Source: Meghimatium bilineatum
Lineage: Eukaryota; Mollusca; Gastropoda; Stylommatophora; Philomycidae
DNA length: 64,000 bases
Direction of reading: 5' to 3'
NCBI GenBank assembly: GCA_034231615.1
Contig: CM067317.1
Location: forward strand, 13,371,316 to 13,435,315
Of the stretch, positions 12,138-22,561 are shown one piece after another. Position 1 is the first letter of the stretch. Every line of letters begins with the position of its first letter. The notes under the pieces were generated by a model that saw only the letters and a list, made by a program, of their open reading frames with translations, was not told the origin of the DNA and ran no database searches. The position numbers and the translations under genes were made by a program.

Positions 12138-13205
12138 TACAGTATCTCATACAGCAAGGTCTTTGACAGAGTCCAACATGAAAAATTAATCAAATGTCTA
12201 CAAGAAATAGGCATAGATGGAAAATACATCAGACTGATTAGAAATATATATTGGGAATAGACTGCATCAATAAGTTGTGAAAACAGCAACTCACCATACA
12301 TAGAAACAATGAGAGGCAAGACAAGGATGTATTTTTTAACCACCCAGCCTATTTAATATCTACACAGAAAATATCTTTAAACATATAGAAGGAATGCCAG
12401 GACTCAAGATCAGTGGGAACATAATAAACAACCTGAGATATGCAGATGACACTGTCCTTTTAGCAGAAAGTGAACATGAACTACAAAGACTAATAGATCA
12501 AGTCAATAAATCAAGTAATGAATATGGGCTGGATATAAACATCCAAAATAAACCATGATAATCAGCAGAGACACAGAAGAACAGGTGCAAACATAAAAAT
12601 ACAGGGAGAGAAACTAAAACAAGTAGAACATTATCAATATCTTGGACACATAGTCACAAATGATGGCAGATGTGAAACAGAAGTTAAAAGGAGAATAAGA
12701 ATGGCTAAAAATACTTTCAATGGCATGAGGGAAAAAAATATTAACATCTAAACAAATTACAAAACAAGCTAAAAATGAGAATCATAAAATGCTACATATA
12801 TTCTATATTAATATATGGCTCAGAAACATGGACAATAAACAAACAATTAGAAGACAGAATTGATGCCTTTGAGATGTGGATGTATAGAGCAATGGGGAGA
12901 ACATCATGGAAAGAGAAGAAAAGTAGCAAAGACATCCTAACAACACTTAATATAAATAAAGAATTATTAAAGGAAATAATGTTCAAGCAAATAAAATATT
13001 TTGTGCACATTAAAAGACATAACACCTTGTTGAAGACCTTACTTAAGGGTTAATTTGATTCGAGGCAAGCAGGAGGTAAACAGAGATACAAGTGGGAGAG
13101 TAACATCACAAGATGGACAGTTTACAGTCTAGCAGAGTGCACCACCAAAACAAGAGACGGGATGTTAGAGGCCTGCTGCAGCCAACCTTCGTTGCAGAGA
13201 TGACA
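12138..13205 (+). pseudogene. Decayed LINE: reverse transcriptase and C-terminus
   Basis: Scrambled frames show SKVFDRVQHEKLIKCLQEIG, IDGKYIRLIRNIYWE, a NLRYADDTVLLAES box near 12430-12470 and, from 12775, MRIIKCYIYSILIYGSETWT with NKQLEDRIDAFEMWMYRAMG. Related fragments in the opposite direction lie at 11110-11590 and 44900-45420. Confidence 0.82.
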
Positions 13206-14689
13206 CTTGATGTTTTTTCTTACTGACTCTACAGAACATGTACATTGTAATTTATCTCATTTAAACCAAAATCAAAAAGTGTAACTAAATTGTTCTAATT
13301 AAGACAGAAAGTGATAGTGATATTATCCATTTGATCCGTTCCAGGACATTATTATCATTAGTAACTTTATCCATAATTTGACGTTTTAAATTCCATTTTC
13401 TAAGCCTATGAGGCCTATTGAAGAATTCTGAATATTACCCGGTAATCTGAAAATAAACACTTCTGTACAATAAAATCTTCTCTGTGCGATTAAGTCAAAC
13501 TGTCAAATGCTGCATGTTTCCTGTTAGGGAGGGATTTTGTAGCTGTGGGATAGAGGCTGCATGCACTTACTGGCGTCACATCATGTACAGGGTCAGTTTT
13601 TTTAATGTGAGTGATTAAGTGCCTAATTCAAAATACTTGTTCAACTGTTTGTAGAGTATCTTTAGCTAAACCTAAAAGTCTCAAACTGAAGCCTATCTGT
13701 GGCTTGTTTATAACTTCTTGAATTAACTCTTTACCTCCAACAAGCTGCTAAAAAGCAACCTAGGTACACTCACTGTGCCAGTAAGCTGATATCATTTATA
13801 CTTGTATAAGTTCTGAATACATTATGGCAGGAGAGGACAACCTTTATATATATATATATATTAATATATGGTTACAATTACAATTACACAAGCTATCAGA
13901 CTATGTCAAAATCTTCTCTGATAATGGGCCTTTCCTTTACAGATGTGTGAAAGATATCCGATATTTAATAAATGAAATATTTGGAGTTTTCCTTCATTTA
14001 ATGAATTACCCTCGTACTTTCATATTTATCTATTTGTTCTGGAGTCTTTGAACTATTCCCTCTGTTACATATTCCAGCTATGTACATAATAGTATATTAG
14101 GCATTATGAGTTAGGCAGTTCAGAATATAGTGATAAAGTCATGAAATTTGATTGTGTCTCTTAACTGTACCATGTCATCATCGTTTCACTCAACTTCATT
14201 ATAAATATCTCATGTTTTCTCTCCAATGTACCCTGTCATAATCTTACCACATCTCTCCACTGTACCCACAGTCAATGATAACTGATTAAAGCTACTACTA
14301 TACCCAATCTTTGAAGGCTCTCTCTAAGTCAACATAATCAATAAATGACTTCTTAGCAAGGATTCAGTTCATTTCAAAAGAACAAAAGACACTCTCATGA
14401 AATACATTCTTCACTAAAGCTCATATATAAGGTATATAAGTAATCTGCATTATCTCAAAACAAAGAAAAATACTTAACAATACTGACATGATCATTTACT
14501 GAATATTATTTCTATCCCAATAAAAGCATAGTTTTTTTTAATCATAGTATGTACATATATCAATATATATTTTTTTTAAAATGACATATACATTTTTGTA
14601 AGTATAACAAACATAAAGTTCTACTTTATATTTCAAATGAAGACTAGACAAAACATTTAGTAACAATAATAAATGTAATACACCTTAGA
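13206..14689. other. No gene recognised; one shared repeat
   Basis: 13490-13610 resembles 28305-28420 (GTCAAATGCTGCATGTTT, GGGATTTTGTAGCTGTG). A TATA run lies near 13845-13870. Confidence 0.55.
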
Positions 14690-15060
14690 AGCAGTAGAGG
14701 TAAGTTAAATTAGCAAAATTTCTTTGTGCTTGGTATGTAGCATACACCTTAGGCAGAGAATGTCAAATACATTTATTTTATCTCGTGTACATTTACAATA
14801 CACTTTAACAAGTGGAGACATCCCATCTCAGGCAGAAAATGTCAAATACATTGATATTATCTCCTGTGAGTACATTTACAATACACTTTAACAAATGCAG
14901 ACATCCCTTCTCAGGCAGCGAATGTCAAATACATTGATATTATCTCTTGTAGGTACATTTACAATACACTTTAACAAGTGGAGACATCCTACTTTCAGGC
15001 AGCAAATGTCAAATACATTGATTTTTATCTCTTGTGGGTGCATTTATGATAGATTTCATT
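14690..15060. repeat. ~84-bp minisatellite
   Basis: Four units with TCAGGCAGNRAATGTCAAAT, ATTATCTC, and ACATTTACAATACACTTTAA. Confidence 0.9.
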
Positions 15061-15400
15061 CATTCAATGCTAAAGAATTTTTATACAAACTTAATTTGAC
15101 ATTCATCTGCTGACCAAATTAGAAATTGTCTCATTTCTGGTATATGATCCTGGTGATCAGCTTTGATGATTGTCGAATTCTTTATCATGCAGCAATAACA
15201 CAGAAGTCATTGTGGTAGTATTAATAAATAAATCTCATCTAAGTACTACATCATTATAAATGGCTGTGCTCATTGAAAATAGTGGTTAGCAACATTTAAG
15301 GGTGGGGAGCCATAGCATATAAATTTCACAATTTTTTTCAGCAAGTTTGTTCAAATATATTTAAAATACTTAATAACTAATGTCAGCATTATAATAAATA

Positions 15401-16638
15401 AGAGGCATGTTCAAATGAAACCCGTCCGTGCCGTGCCACCTATGCCAGCATGCAAGGAGCATGAAGACGTCATCACTGATGTAATAGTATACACCAATGA
15501 ACAAATTGTCAGGTGGTCATTCTCTTTGTATGCTTAGTGCCTGGTGCAGGCAGTTGACAACATGGCTGGTATGATAAGGAATCCATTCCAAATTGGATCA
15601 ATGAAAAGTGATTGTTTCTTACAGCCGTAGGATATCAACAAACCAACATTCATCAATGAATGTAGGGGGTGTATGGTGAAACATGTGTGCCGAAGACAAC
15701 AGTGAAGATTGGGTAAGAATGCTTCGGAAGGGTCACAGGTAACAAATGATTTTTCACGGCAGGGTCAGGTACATATTGTAACAAAAGAAGTCACCTCCAA
15801 GATGGATGCAGCAATGAGGTTTCACCCACAGTTGAGTTTGCATTCACTAGCTGATGAATTCTGTGTTATTACGGACAGTTCAACTGATGATTCGGAACAA
15901 CTTAGTTGTCAGAGGGTGTGTTCTCAGTGGGTACCATGGTTATTGATTGACCACCATAAGGGACAATGAGAATACTGTGGAGTTTGAATCATTTGCAGCA
16001 TTACCATGCAGAAGGTGATGAATTTCTGTCCCAAATAGTGACAGGTGACAAATTGTGCATTTTCAGCTACGCAGCAAAACAGACAGCATGCAATGGAAAC
16101 ATCCTGGATCACCAAAGATTAAAAAATTCAAATGACAAATTTTCACAGGAAATGTTATTTTTTTTTACCAAGAAGAATTCTTACTGGTGGATTTTAAAGA
16201 GCCTAGTGTGAACATCAATGTTGCTGGCTACAAGTACATACTAGACAAGCTGCCATCAAAGAATAGGTGACCTGGAATGCTGTTGCAAAGTGTCATTCTG
16301 TTGCACAGCAATGCTTACCAGCATGTCATAAAAGTTGTGCAGAAAGCATAAGCATGAAAAAAGATGGGAAGTTCTGACACATCCAGCCTATAGCCCCAAT
16401 CTATCGCCATATGACTTAATTTGTTCTGACTTTTAAAGACAGCTCTAAAAGAACAATGATTCCACTCAGATGTCATGACAGCGCTGACTAAATGGTTCAA
16501 TGAGCAAGCGAAGTCCTTCTCAGAAGGAATTCAGTCTATCCAGACAATGAGATGTATGTTTTATAATGTAGCTGCTGATGTGCCTTTCCTAATCTTGTAA
16601 TAAACTCACTAGGACGGATCTCATTTGAACACACCTTG
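15401..16638 (+). mobile_element. Decayed mariner-like element
   Basis: 1238 bp between TA dinucleotides (15399-15400, 16639-16640). The ends are imperfect inverted repeats: left GAGGCATGTTCAAATG, right in reverse AAGGTGTGTTCAAATG, each followed by a CCGTCC motif. Inside, several frames carry mariner pieces: QWVPWLLIDHHKGQ, HLQHYHAEGDEFLSQIVTGD near 15980-16050, a LLHSNAYQH relic near 16300, and ASKSFSEGIQSI near 16510-16540. It has multiple frameshifts and stops and is non-functional. It belongs to a different mariner lineage from the intact copy. Confidence 0.88.
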
Positions 16639-17087
16639 TACTATTGTGACTTTGAATCAATCTGGGACTTAAAAGTGATTTCCGACAAAACAACTATTGA
16701 TTATGACACTGAAAACTTCAGAGAGTATGTCATGAAGAATTATGAATGTCTAGCATTGAGGGCTACTGGCCATCATGACAATAGTGAACAGTGATATCTA
16801 AGAACTCTTTGAATACTTTAATGAATTTACAAAACTAGCACATGAAGCTTCCAAAATACTGTGACACAGGACAATAAATTTGGCTTTGGTTTAAATTATT
16901 TATTTTCGACAAGTGTTTATTTCCAATATTTGATAAATTCACTATATATTTATCGAATGTTGCCTTGCACAAGTGTTTATTTCCAATATTTGATAAATTC
17001 ACTATATATTTATTGAATGTTGCCTTGCACAAGTGTTTATTTCCAATATTTGATTCTTCTTCTTCTTCTTTCGTTCGCTAATAATGT

Positions 17088-18488
17088 CTATATCTGCAGT
17101 GTTGTTTCTTGTATAAATTGGACAGTGTTTTCCATTTCTTGTTTTGTACCATAAAGTTTAACATTCTTTGGTGTATCAGAAGGCCAGTATGTGCATCTTA
17201 ATGTGTCATAGTTTGCACATTCTTGAAGGATATGTTCTGAAGTCTGGTTGACTTGTCCACAATTACACTTTGCTGTTGTGCCAATTTTAAATTGTGTATA
17301 CATATGGCTGTTTAGTCTATTGTGTCCAGTTCTCAGTCGAAATATGATGACCTGTTCTTGTCTGTTAAGTAGGTGGTAGTCGTCCCGTGGAGGTAAGTTA
17401 GGCTTTCGTTGTGCCTTTATCATGGATTTCTTTTGGTGATAGCTGATTGGTACATCCGGTTGCTGCATGTTAGCACCTTCCTTGGCGAGTTGATCAGCTC
17501 TCTCATTTCCTGCTATTCCACAGTGTGATGGAATCCATTGCAGTATAACTCTACACCTATTTTGTACTATGGACAATACCTCTTTTAACTCTGGAAGTTT
17601 ATTGGATTGTAATGCCTCTAGTACTGACCTTGCATCTGTAAGTATTACAATAGGGTGTGAGGTCCTGTCCAATGTTAACAGTTTCTCTGCAGCTGTATAA
17701 ATAGCTTTGACTTCAGAGTCATAGTTGTTGCAGTAATTCCCTGTTGGTATACAAGTGGTATCAGTGGTGCCATCTGGGTATTCTACATATACACCACTTC
17801 CTCCATTTTTTACTGCATTCTGTGCTGATCCATCTGTATATACTCTGGTCCATAGATCACTTGGGTAAGCATCATCAAGGAAACTGAGAGCTGCTACTCT
17901 TTTCTGCAGATTATTCTGATGTTCATCCCCATGCACACCTGCTACTGTTGTTTGGATGGTCACTGGTAGGCATGTCCGTTTTTCCCATGGGGTGTGTTCT
18001 GGTTGAGATGTCAGTGGTATTGTTACCTCTGGCAGATCCGATACCTGTCTACGTAGATGCTTGGCCTGGTGTATGAAGCTGCTTCTTTTAAGCCGTCCTT
18101 GTGACAGATTCTGGAATCTTTCCTTCATTGGGTGACTATGGTGGGAAAGAAACTTTTCTCCATGAATTATAATTTTAGTATCTCTACGCTCTTTCAATGA
18201 CTGCATCCCTTCGATATTCTGCATTTCTATGATTGGTGTGGATCTCATTGCGCCTGTAATGATTCTAAGTGCTTGGTTCTGTACTCTATCTAGGTTATGT
18301 AGTGTAGTGTTTGATGATGAATTCCATGCTGTAGAACCATATTCCAAGTGTGGTCGAATGGCTTGTTGGTATACATTTTTTCGAATTCTTTCATTAGCTC
18401 CCCAAGTTGTCCCACTCAGTTTTCTTAGTATAGCTATCTTCCTTCTAGCCTTTGTTTCTGCTTTGCTGATATGATGTTTCCATGTCAT
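17088..18488 (-). CDS. LINE polyprotein segment: RT thumb, RNase H, zinc knuckle
   Basis: 466 codons open. RT thumb (IRPHLEYGSTAWNSSSN, ALRIITGAMRSTP), then RNase H with the acidic residues in YTDGSAQNAV, YDSEVKAIY and ILTDARSVLEAL and the HCGIAGNERADQLAKEGA box. A C-terminal CNCG...SEHILQEC finger follows. RNase H removes RNA from the RNA:DNA hybrid in elements of the I/Jockey-like groups. The Met at 18488 is internal; the true frame runs upstream into the RT and is stopped once near 18645 by TGA where related copies have Trp. Confidence 0.9.
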   Translation of the reverse strand: MTWKHHISKAETKARRKIAILRKLSGTTWGANERIRKNVYQQAIRPHLEYGSTAWNSSSNTTLHNLDRVQNQALRIITGAMRSTPIIEMQNIEGMQSLKERRDTKIIIHGEKFLSHHSHPMKERFQNLSQGRLKRSSFIHQAKHLRRQVSDLPEVTIPLTSQPEHTPWEKRTCLPVTIQTTVAGVHGDEHQNNLQKRVAALSFLDDAYPSDLWTRVYTDGSAQNAVKNGGSGVYVEYPDGTTDTTCIPTGNYCNNYDSEVKAIYTAAEKLLTLDRTSHPIVILTDARSVLEALQSNKLPELKEVLSIVQNRCRVILQWIPSHCGIAGNERADQLAKEGANMQQPDVPISYHQKKSMIKAQRKPNLPPRDDYHLLNRQEQVIIFRLRTGHNRLNSHMYTQFKIGTTAKCNCGQVNQTSEHILQECANYDTLRCTYWPSDTPKNVKLYGTKQEMENTVQFIQETTLQI

Positions 18489-18982
18489 TTTGGCATCAAA
18501 TGTTACACCAAGATATGTGGGTTGGTCATCTACCTTTAAGATAGTTTTATTTACATAGATGTTTCCTGCTCTTTGTTTTGGTGAAAGTGTATAAAGGGTT
18601 GTTGCTGACTTCTCTATAGTGATACTTACACACCATTTGTCAGCTCAATTAGTCAAAATGTCCATGGCTCTCTGAAGCATTTTTGTGGCAACCATGGCGC
18701 TCGCATGTGTGCACAATAGAACCAAGTCATCTGCATATAGTGCTGCCTTAGTTCCACAGGGTATTTCTTCAATTAGATCATTGATAAATATGAGAAAGAG
18801 AGTGGGTGATAGAACTCCTCGAGGCACTCCATGGCGTAGTAATACTTTCCTACTTTTTTGCCATTTACTTGTACTCTGGCTCTTCTATTGTGAAGAAAGG
18901 CTTTCGTCCATCTAAACATATTTCCACATATCTTGTAGTTTCTCATTTTTTGAAGCAATCCTTCTTTCCACATTTATCAAAG
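18489..18982 (-). pseudogene. LINE reverse transcriptase, 5'-truncated
   Basis: Minus-strand frame WKEGLLQKMRNYKICGNMF, FLHNRRARVQVNGK, a shift near 18830, then PRGVLSPTLFLIFINDLIEE and YADDLVLL. One stop (TGA) near 18645 precedes DKWCVSITIEKS and PTYLGVTFDAKMTWKHH. A one-base loss is apparent at the extreme 5' end. Otherwise well preserved, so insertion was probably fairly recent. Confidence 0.85.
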
Positions 18983-19373
18983 CCAATATTTGATAAATTC
19001 ACCATATATTTATCGAATGTTGCCTGGCACACGTGTTTATTTCCAATATTTTATAAATTCACTATATATTTATCGATAGTTGCCTGGCACAAGTGGTAGT
19101 ATTAAAATAATTTCCCATCTTCACACACAAAAAACCTGTATGTATTCTTTGAGATGAAAGATATACAATTACAATGTCTTGATAACAATATTAATTTGTT
19201 AGGAAAAAACCATTCACTTTATCGTTATTAAATATTGTCAAAATTACTGTTGCTGGTTAACTCTGGAAATTGTGAGCTATTGTCCCTCTTCCTTACTTAG
19301 CTAGTTAGATCTTCCTTATTGCATACAGGACCTGGTCACAGATTCTCCTATCTCCCCTTGAATATATCCACAA

Positions 19374-20240
19374 TTATATGACCAGTACCTTTATTCTGGA
19401 AATATGAAAGGAATCATCATTCTCATTTAATTCATTTGTCCAAGCCAAGACTAGTATGGAATTCGATATGTCAGTCCAGTCCATTGAGCTACCGCTCAAC
19501 ACAATGACAGAATTCACCAGCCTATCAGCTTTCCCATTATTGTAAACACCTGAATTACCAGGCACAAAAATTATTGTGATTCCAACCAACTTCTCTACTG
19601 CTTCAAGTCACAGCTCACTTTTATTTTACCGGTCATGCTCATCAAGTCAGTGTCATGTGACATATTCTTTCCAGAACATAGTCTTGCTTATGAATCTTCT
19701 GAAATCTCACGTTCTATGGCAAGTTGTCCCACTTCCTCTAGCAACATGTGCATGCATTCTTGAATGTCTCTTTCCAACAACGTCTTGGTCGGCCTCTGCC
19801 CCTACTGCTTTCTATCGCCCCCTCCAACATCACTATTCACATGGCCGAAAAAATATAACTTCCTTCTTAATATGGTATTTAAAAGCCAACCATCTTGAAC
19901 TTTGATTTTTCTTAGGACGTCTTGGGTGGTCTTTCATGCTGTCCATAGTATTCTAAGGTCTCTAGCACTTCATTTCAAAGGCCTGTATTATCTCGGCTGT
20001 AGTTTTATTTATTGTCGTTTCGCAGCTGTAGGTCGCCACTGGGAAAACATACCTTAGGTCCTGTGTTTGCCTCGTGCCAAAGTTTTTTCAGTTGTGTTAA
20101 TTTAGACATCGCTATTGATGTTCTCCTCCTGATCTCGACTGCACGTCTTGACTGATCAAGTCACTAAGAATGCAGATATGTCATATTCTCTTTGGGCCCA
20201 TCCATTAAAGGCATTGGTTTATGTCATAAAGTTCAGTCTT
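19374..20240 (-). pseudogene. LINE RNase H piece and C-terminal remnant
   Basis: At 19589-19374 the minus frame reads VGITIIFVPGNSGVYNNGKA, DRLVNSVIVLSGSSMDWTDI: an RNase H HSG/HCG box with HS replaced by NS, from a family distinct from A. At 20240-19620 are LINE tail words (LYFFGHVN, ECMHMLLEEVGQLA). Decayed. Confidence 0.65.
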
Positions 20241-21631
20241 GATGTTTGTAGTCATAACAAAAGCTCCACTCTCCTCTCTAGGGTTTTTTAAGCTCTGAAG
20301 GCCTATGCAATATGCACGTCTAACAATTGAACAATTCATGCTACTTTCTCTGAAATCCTCGCTGTTCAAGACCTGCATTTCAGATCCAACAGAAAAAGAG
20401 CTTCACTTTCTATGTTCACTGTTATTACTACCAGAAGATACTCTGGAAACCTATGGCACACTTATCCATTCTCAAACATGTACACACTTTGTATGACATC
20501 CGCAGCATGACCCACCAATGACTTTCTTATTCTATATGTAGTGGGGGAGAGGTTTATGAGTTATTTTTCATACCCGCAAGATTTCAACTATGTGCATTTG
20601 CAATGCCATGAGAAGAAAGTCACCTATTCAGAGAAGAGAACTGCTTCTTCTGTCACAACATGTGCCTGACTCAGCCATGGGAACATATAATAAGATAAAC
20701 ATATGTTTCTGCCAATGATCTCTATGAAAATCCTTTTTTTTTGTATGTTCAGAGCTTCCCTACAAAATGTATTTTTTCCTCACACCACCAAAATATTCCA
20801 TATTAGAAAATGTTTAATTATCTATGTAGCTGGCATTTATATAATTGTGGGAATGCAGGGTCCGCAGAAATGAACAGTTTAAGAACTGTTGTTCTATCTG
20901 ATAACCACTGACAATGGACACAATAAGACCTATCATTAGAACAAGCAAGAAGTTGACTAACACTGTATGATAACATCTAAAAATCATCACCATTATCCTG
21001 ATCTATGGCTGGGAGGAAGTTAGCACGTTTCAGAAGCCAAAGTTTGACCATTCAGAAATCAATAGCAAACTACTGTCCCTAAATATTACCTAAAAATCAT
21101 TACTCTTAAAAAAATGCATTTAACATGTTGTCCTAAACAGCATATGCAACTAACATCTATCCAAAGGTTTCAGTCCATTATCAATTTTCTATTCATTCGC
21201 CCAATTGGATGATATATTTTTTCCATATTTCCATCTCAGATCGTTATTACAAACTAAATGTTGTAATAAAGTGCTATGCAGCTTGCAACTACTATCTGAA
21301 TGTTTACAGGCTGCACCATATATACATCTGAAGCACCACTAACAAAGCAAAGAAAACAATCCTGTGTTACAAGTAACCCCCAGATGAATTACTCAAATAT
21401 GGCACTTGTCTGTAACACTATTGTCATAATCAATCACTGAAAATAACAAAAACATCCACCAGTCTCAAGAACTAGCAATGAAATAGCTATTACTTGACAT
21501 TCAATGCCTTTCAGAAGATATAAGTGTTCACTTCTGAAATCTTTCAGATAAATGCTGGCATGTAGAGAATAATTTATGGACCATACAGAACATTTGGTAT
21601 CAGCTACCACATAATTAAGACTTTATAATCA
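20241..21631. other. No gene recognised; region downstream of TDG
   Basis: Probably holds the TDG 3' UTR at its upper end. A hAT-like end fragment lies near 20855-20895. Confidence 0.5.
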
Positions 21632-22561
21632 CTATATATTAAAATAACTCGAGGCTTTAGGATCTTTGCCACTTGTGACACTTGTTCGTGCATGGTAATG
21701 TGGATGTGGAAAATTAGATCCGTTGTGAGCATGCACTCTAGTGCCTTGGGAAGGGTAGGGGATTCTGTTTTGAGCAAATGGAGACTGGTTAAAATTGGTG
21801 GATGAATGCTGCATTGGATCAGATGATGACTGGGAGAAATTATTGGATCTGATGCCCACATAAGATGGTTTGCTGAAAGAGCCTTTACTTGGGAGGTCAC
21901 CCAAACTTAAATACTGAGGCATAGATGACAAATGGTATTGGTAAGGATCTGAGTCATCTTCAATACTCACCTTCTGGGCAGCCGGCCCATTTACAGCAAG
22001 TGATTCATAATCGCTTGCATCATATGACGCCTCTTGTTTGATTTCTAATCCTGAGATTGAGTGTACAGAACTAGAAGTGGACTGGAAAACTCTGGCAGTA
22101 TGTGAACCAGTTCTTGGCTTCAAATGATGAATCTGGGGCATATATAATTGTGACATCTCATCTCCTGATCCAGATGTTTCTGTATCCAAGCTATTGTCTC
22201 CCCTGTTTAATGCATTTCTTCCTGTACAACTCTCCATTGGAATGTCTTTCCCTTCTGCACTGGCTATAAGAGCCTCCAGATATTCTGCTTGATTCTGGAT
22301 TTGCTCTAAAGTCATCTCCTTAGTGGAACAATCTCCAGAGGATAATCTTGAATCTTCATCATCATCAGAGACTTCATCCTTCACCTCAGATTTAGACTTT
22401 GGTTCCAGAGCTGGGAAGACAATTTCAGAATCACTCAAGTTAGGAAGATCACCTTTCAGATGGTCTCTGAGCTTCTTCAAAGCGAGATAATAAGGTACTT
22501 TATCAACAGCCCTAGGCAACTGAGCACATCTTGCACTAGATGATGGCATGACAAACAGAAC
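21632..22561 (-). CDS. TDG: TDG terminal exon ([10 protein letters not shown] and long C-terminal tail)
   Basis: 930 bp including the stop, acceptor TTTCTTCAG. The first ~35 codons finish the catalytic fold: [18 protein letters not shown], then [14 protein letters not shown] (human KVHYYIKLKDLRDQLKG). The remaining ~270 residues are Ser/Asp/Glu-rich and look disordered. VKDE followed by a DDDED acidic run (22384-22373) and IKQE (22042-22031) fit SUMO-acceptor patterns; [14 protein letters not shown] lines up with human VKEEKYDPGYEAA. No clear polyadenylation signal was identified just downstream, so the 3' UTR end is undetermined. Confidence 0.93.
   Translation of the reverse strand, partial: VLFVMPSSSARCAQLPRAVDKVPYYLALKKLRDHLKGDLPNLSDSEIVFPALEPKSKSEVKDEVSDDDEDSRLSSGDCSTKEMTLEQIQNQAEYLEALIASAEGKDIPMESCTGRNALNRGDNSLDTETSGSGDEMSQLYMPQIHHLKPRTGSHTARVFQSTSSSVHSISGLEIKQEASYDASDYESLAVNGPAAQKVSIEDDSDPYQYHLSSMPQYLSLGDLPSKGSFSKPSYVGIRSNNFSQSSSDPMQHSSTNFNQSPFAQNRIPYPSQGTRVHAHNGSNFPHPHYHARTSVTSGKDPKASSYFNI

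Larger units (their letters stand above)
17055..18982 (-). mobile_element. 5'-truncated RNase H LINE (family A) with 12-bp target duplication
   Basis: Non-LTR element inserted in a 60-bp satellite. The duplication CCAATATTTGAT is at 17043-17054 and 18983-18994. The minus-strand 3' end is a GAA-repeat tail (17055-17067). The element starts within the reverse transcriptase at AFDK-like codons, so the endonuclease and ORF1 are missing. RT shows YADDLVLL and PRGVLSPTLFLIFINDLIEE; then thumb, RNase H and a Cys/His C-terminus. Confidence 0.93.
16905..19100. repeat. 60-bp tandem array interrupted by a LINE
   Basis: Units ACAAGTGTTTATTTCCAATA plus TTTGATAAATTCACTATATA at 16905-17054 and 18983-19100; the LINE (17055-18982) sits between. 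Confidence 0.92.

Noticed and set aside
16835-17032. SNIGNKHLCKATFDKYIVNL repeat protein
   Set aside because: Translation of the 60-bp satellite; both neighbouring units and the far side of the LINE show it is a plain tandem array.
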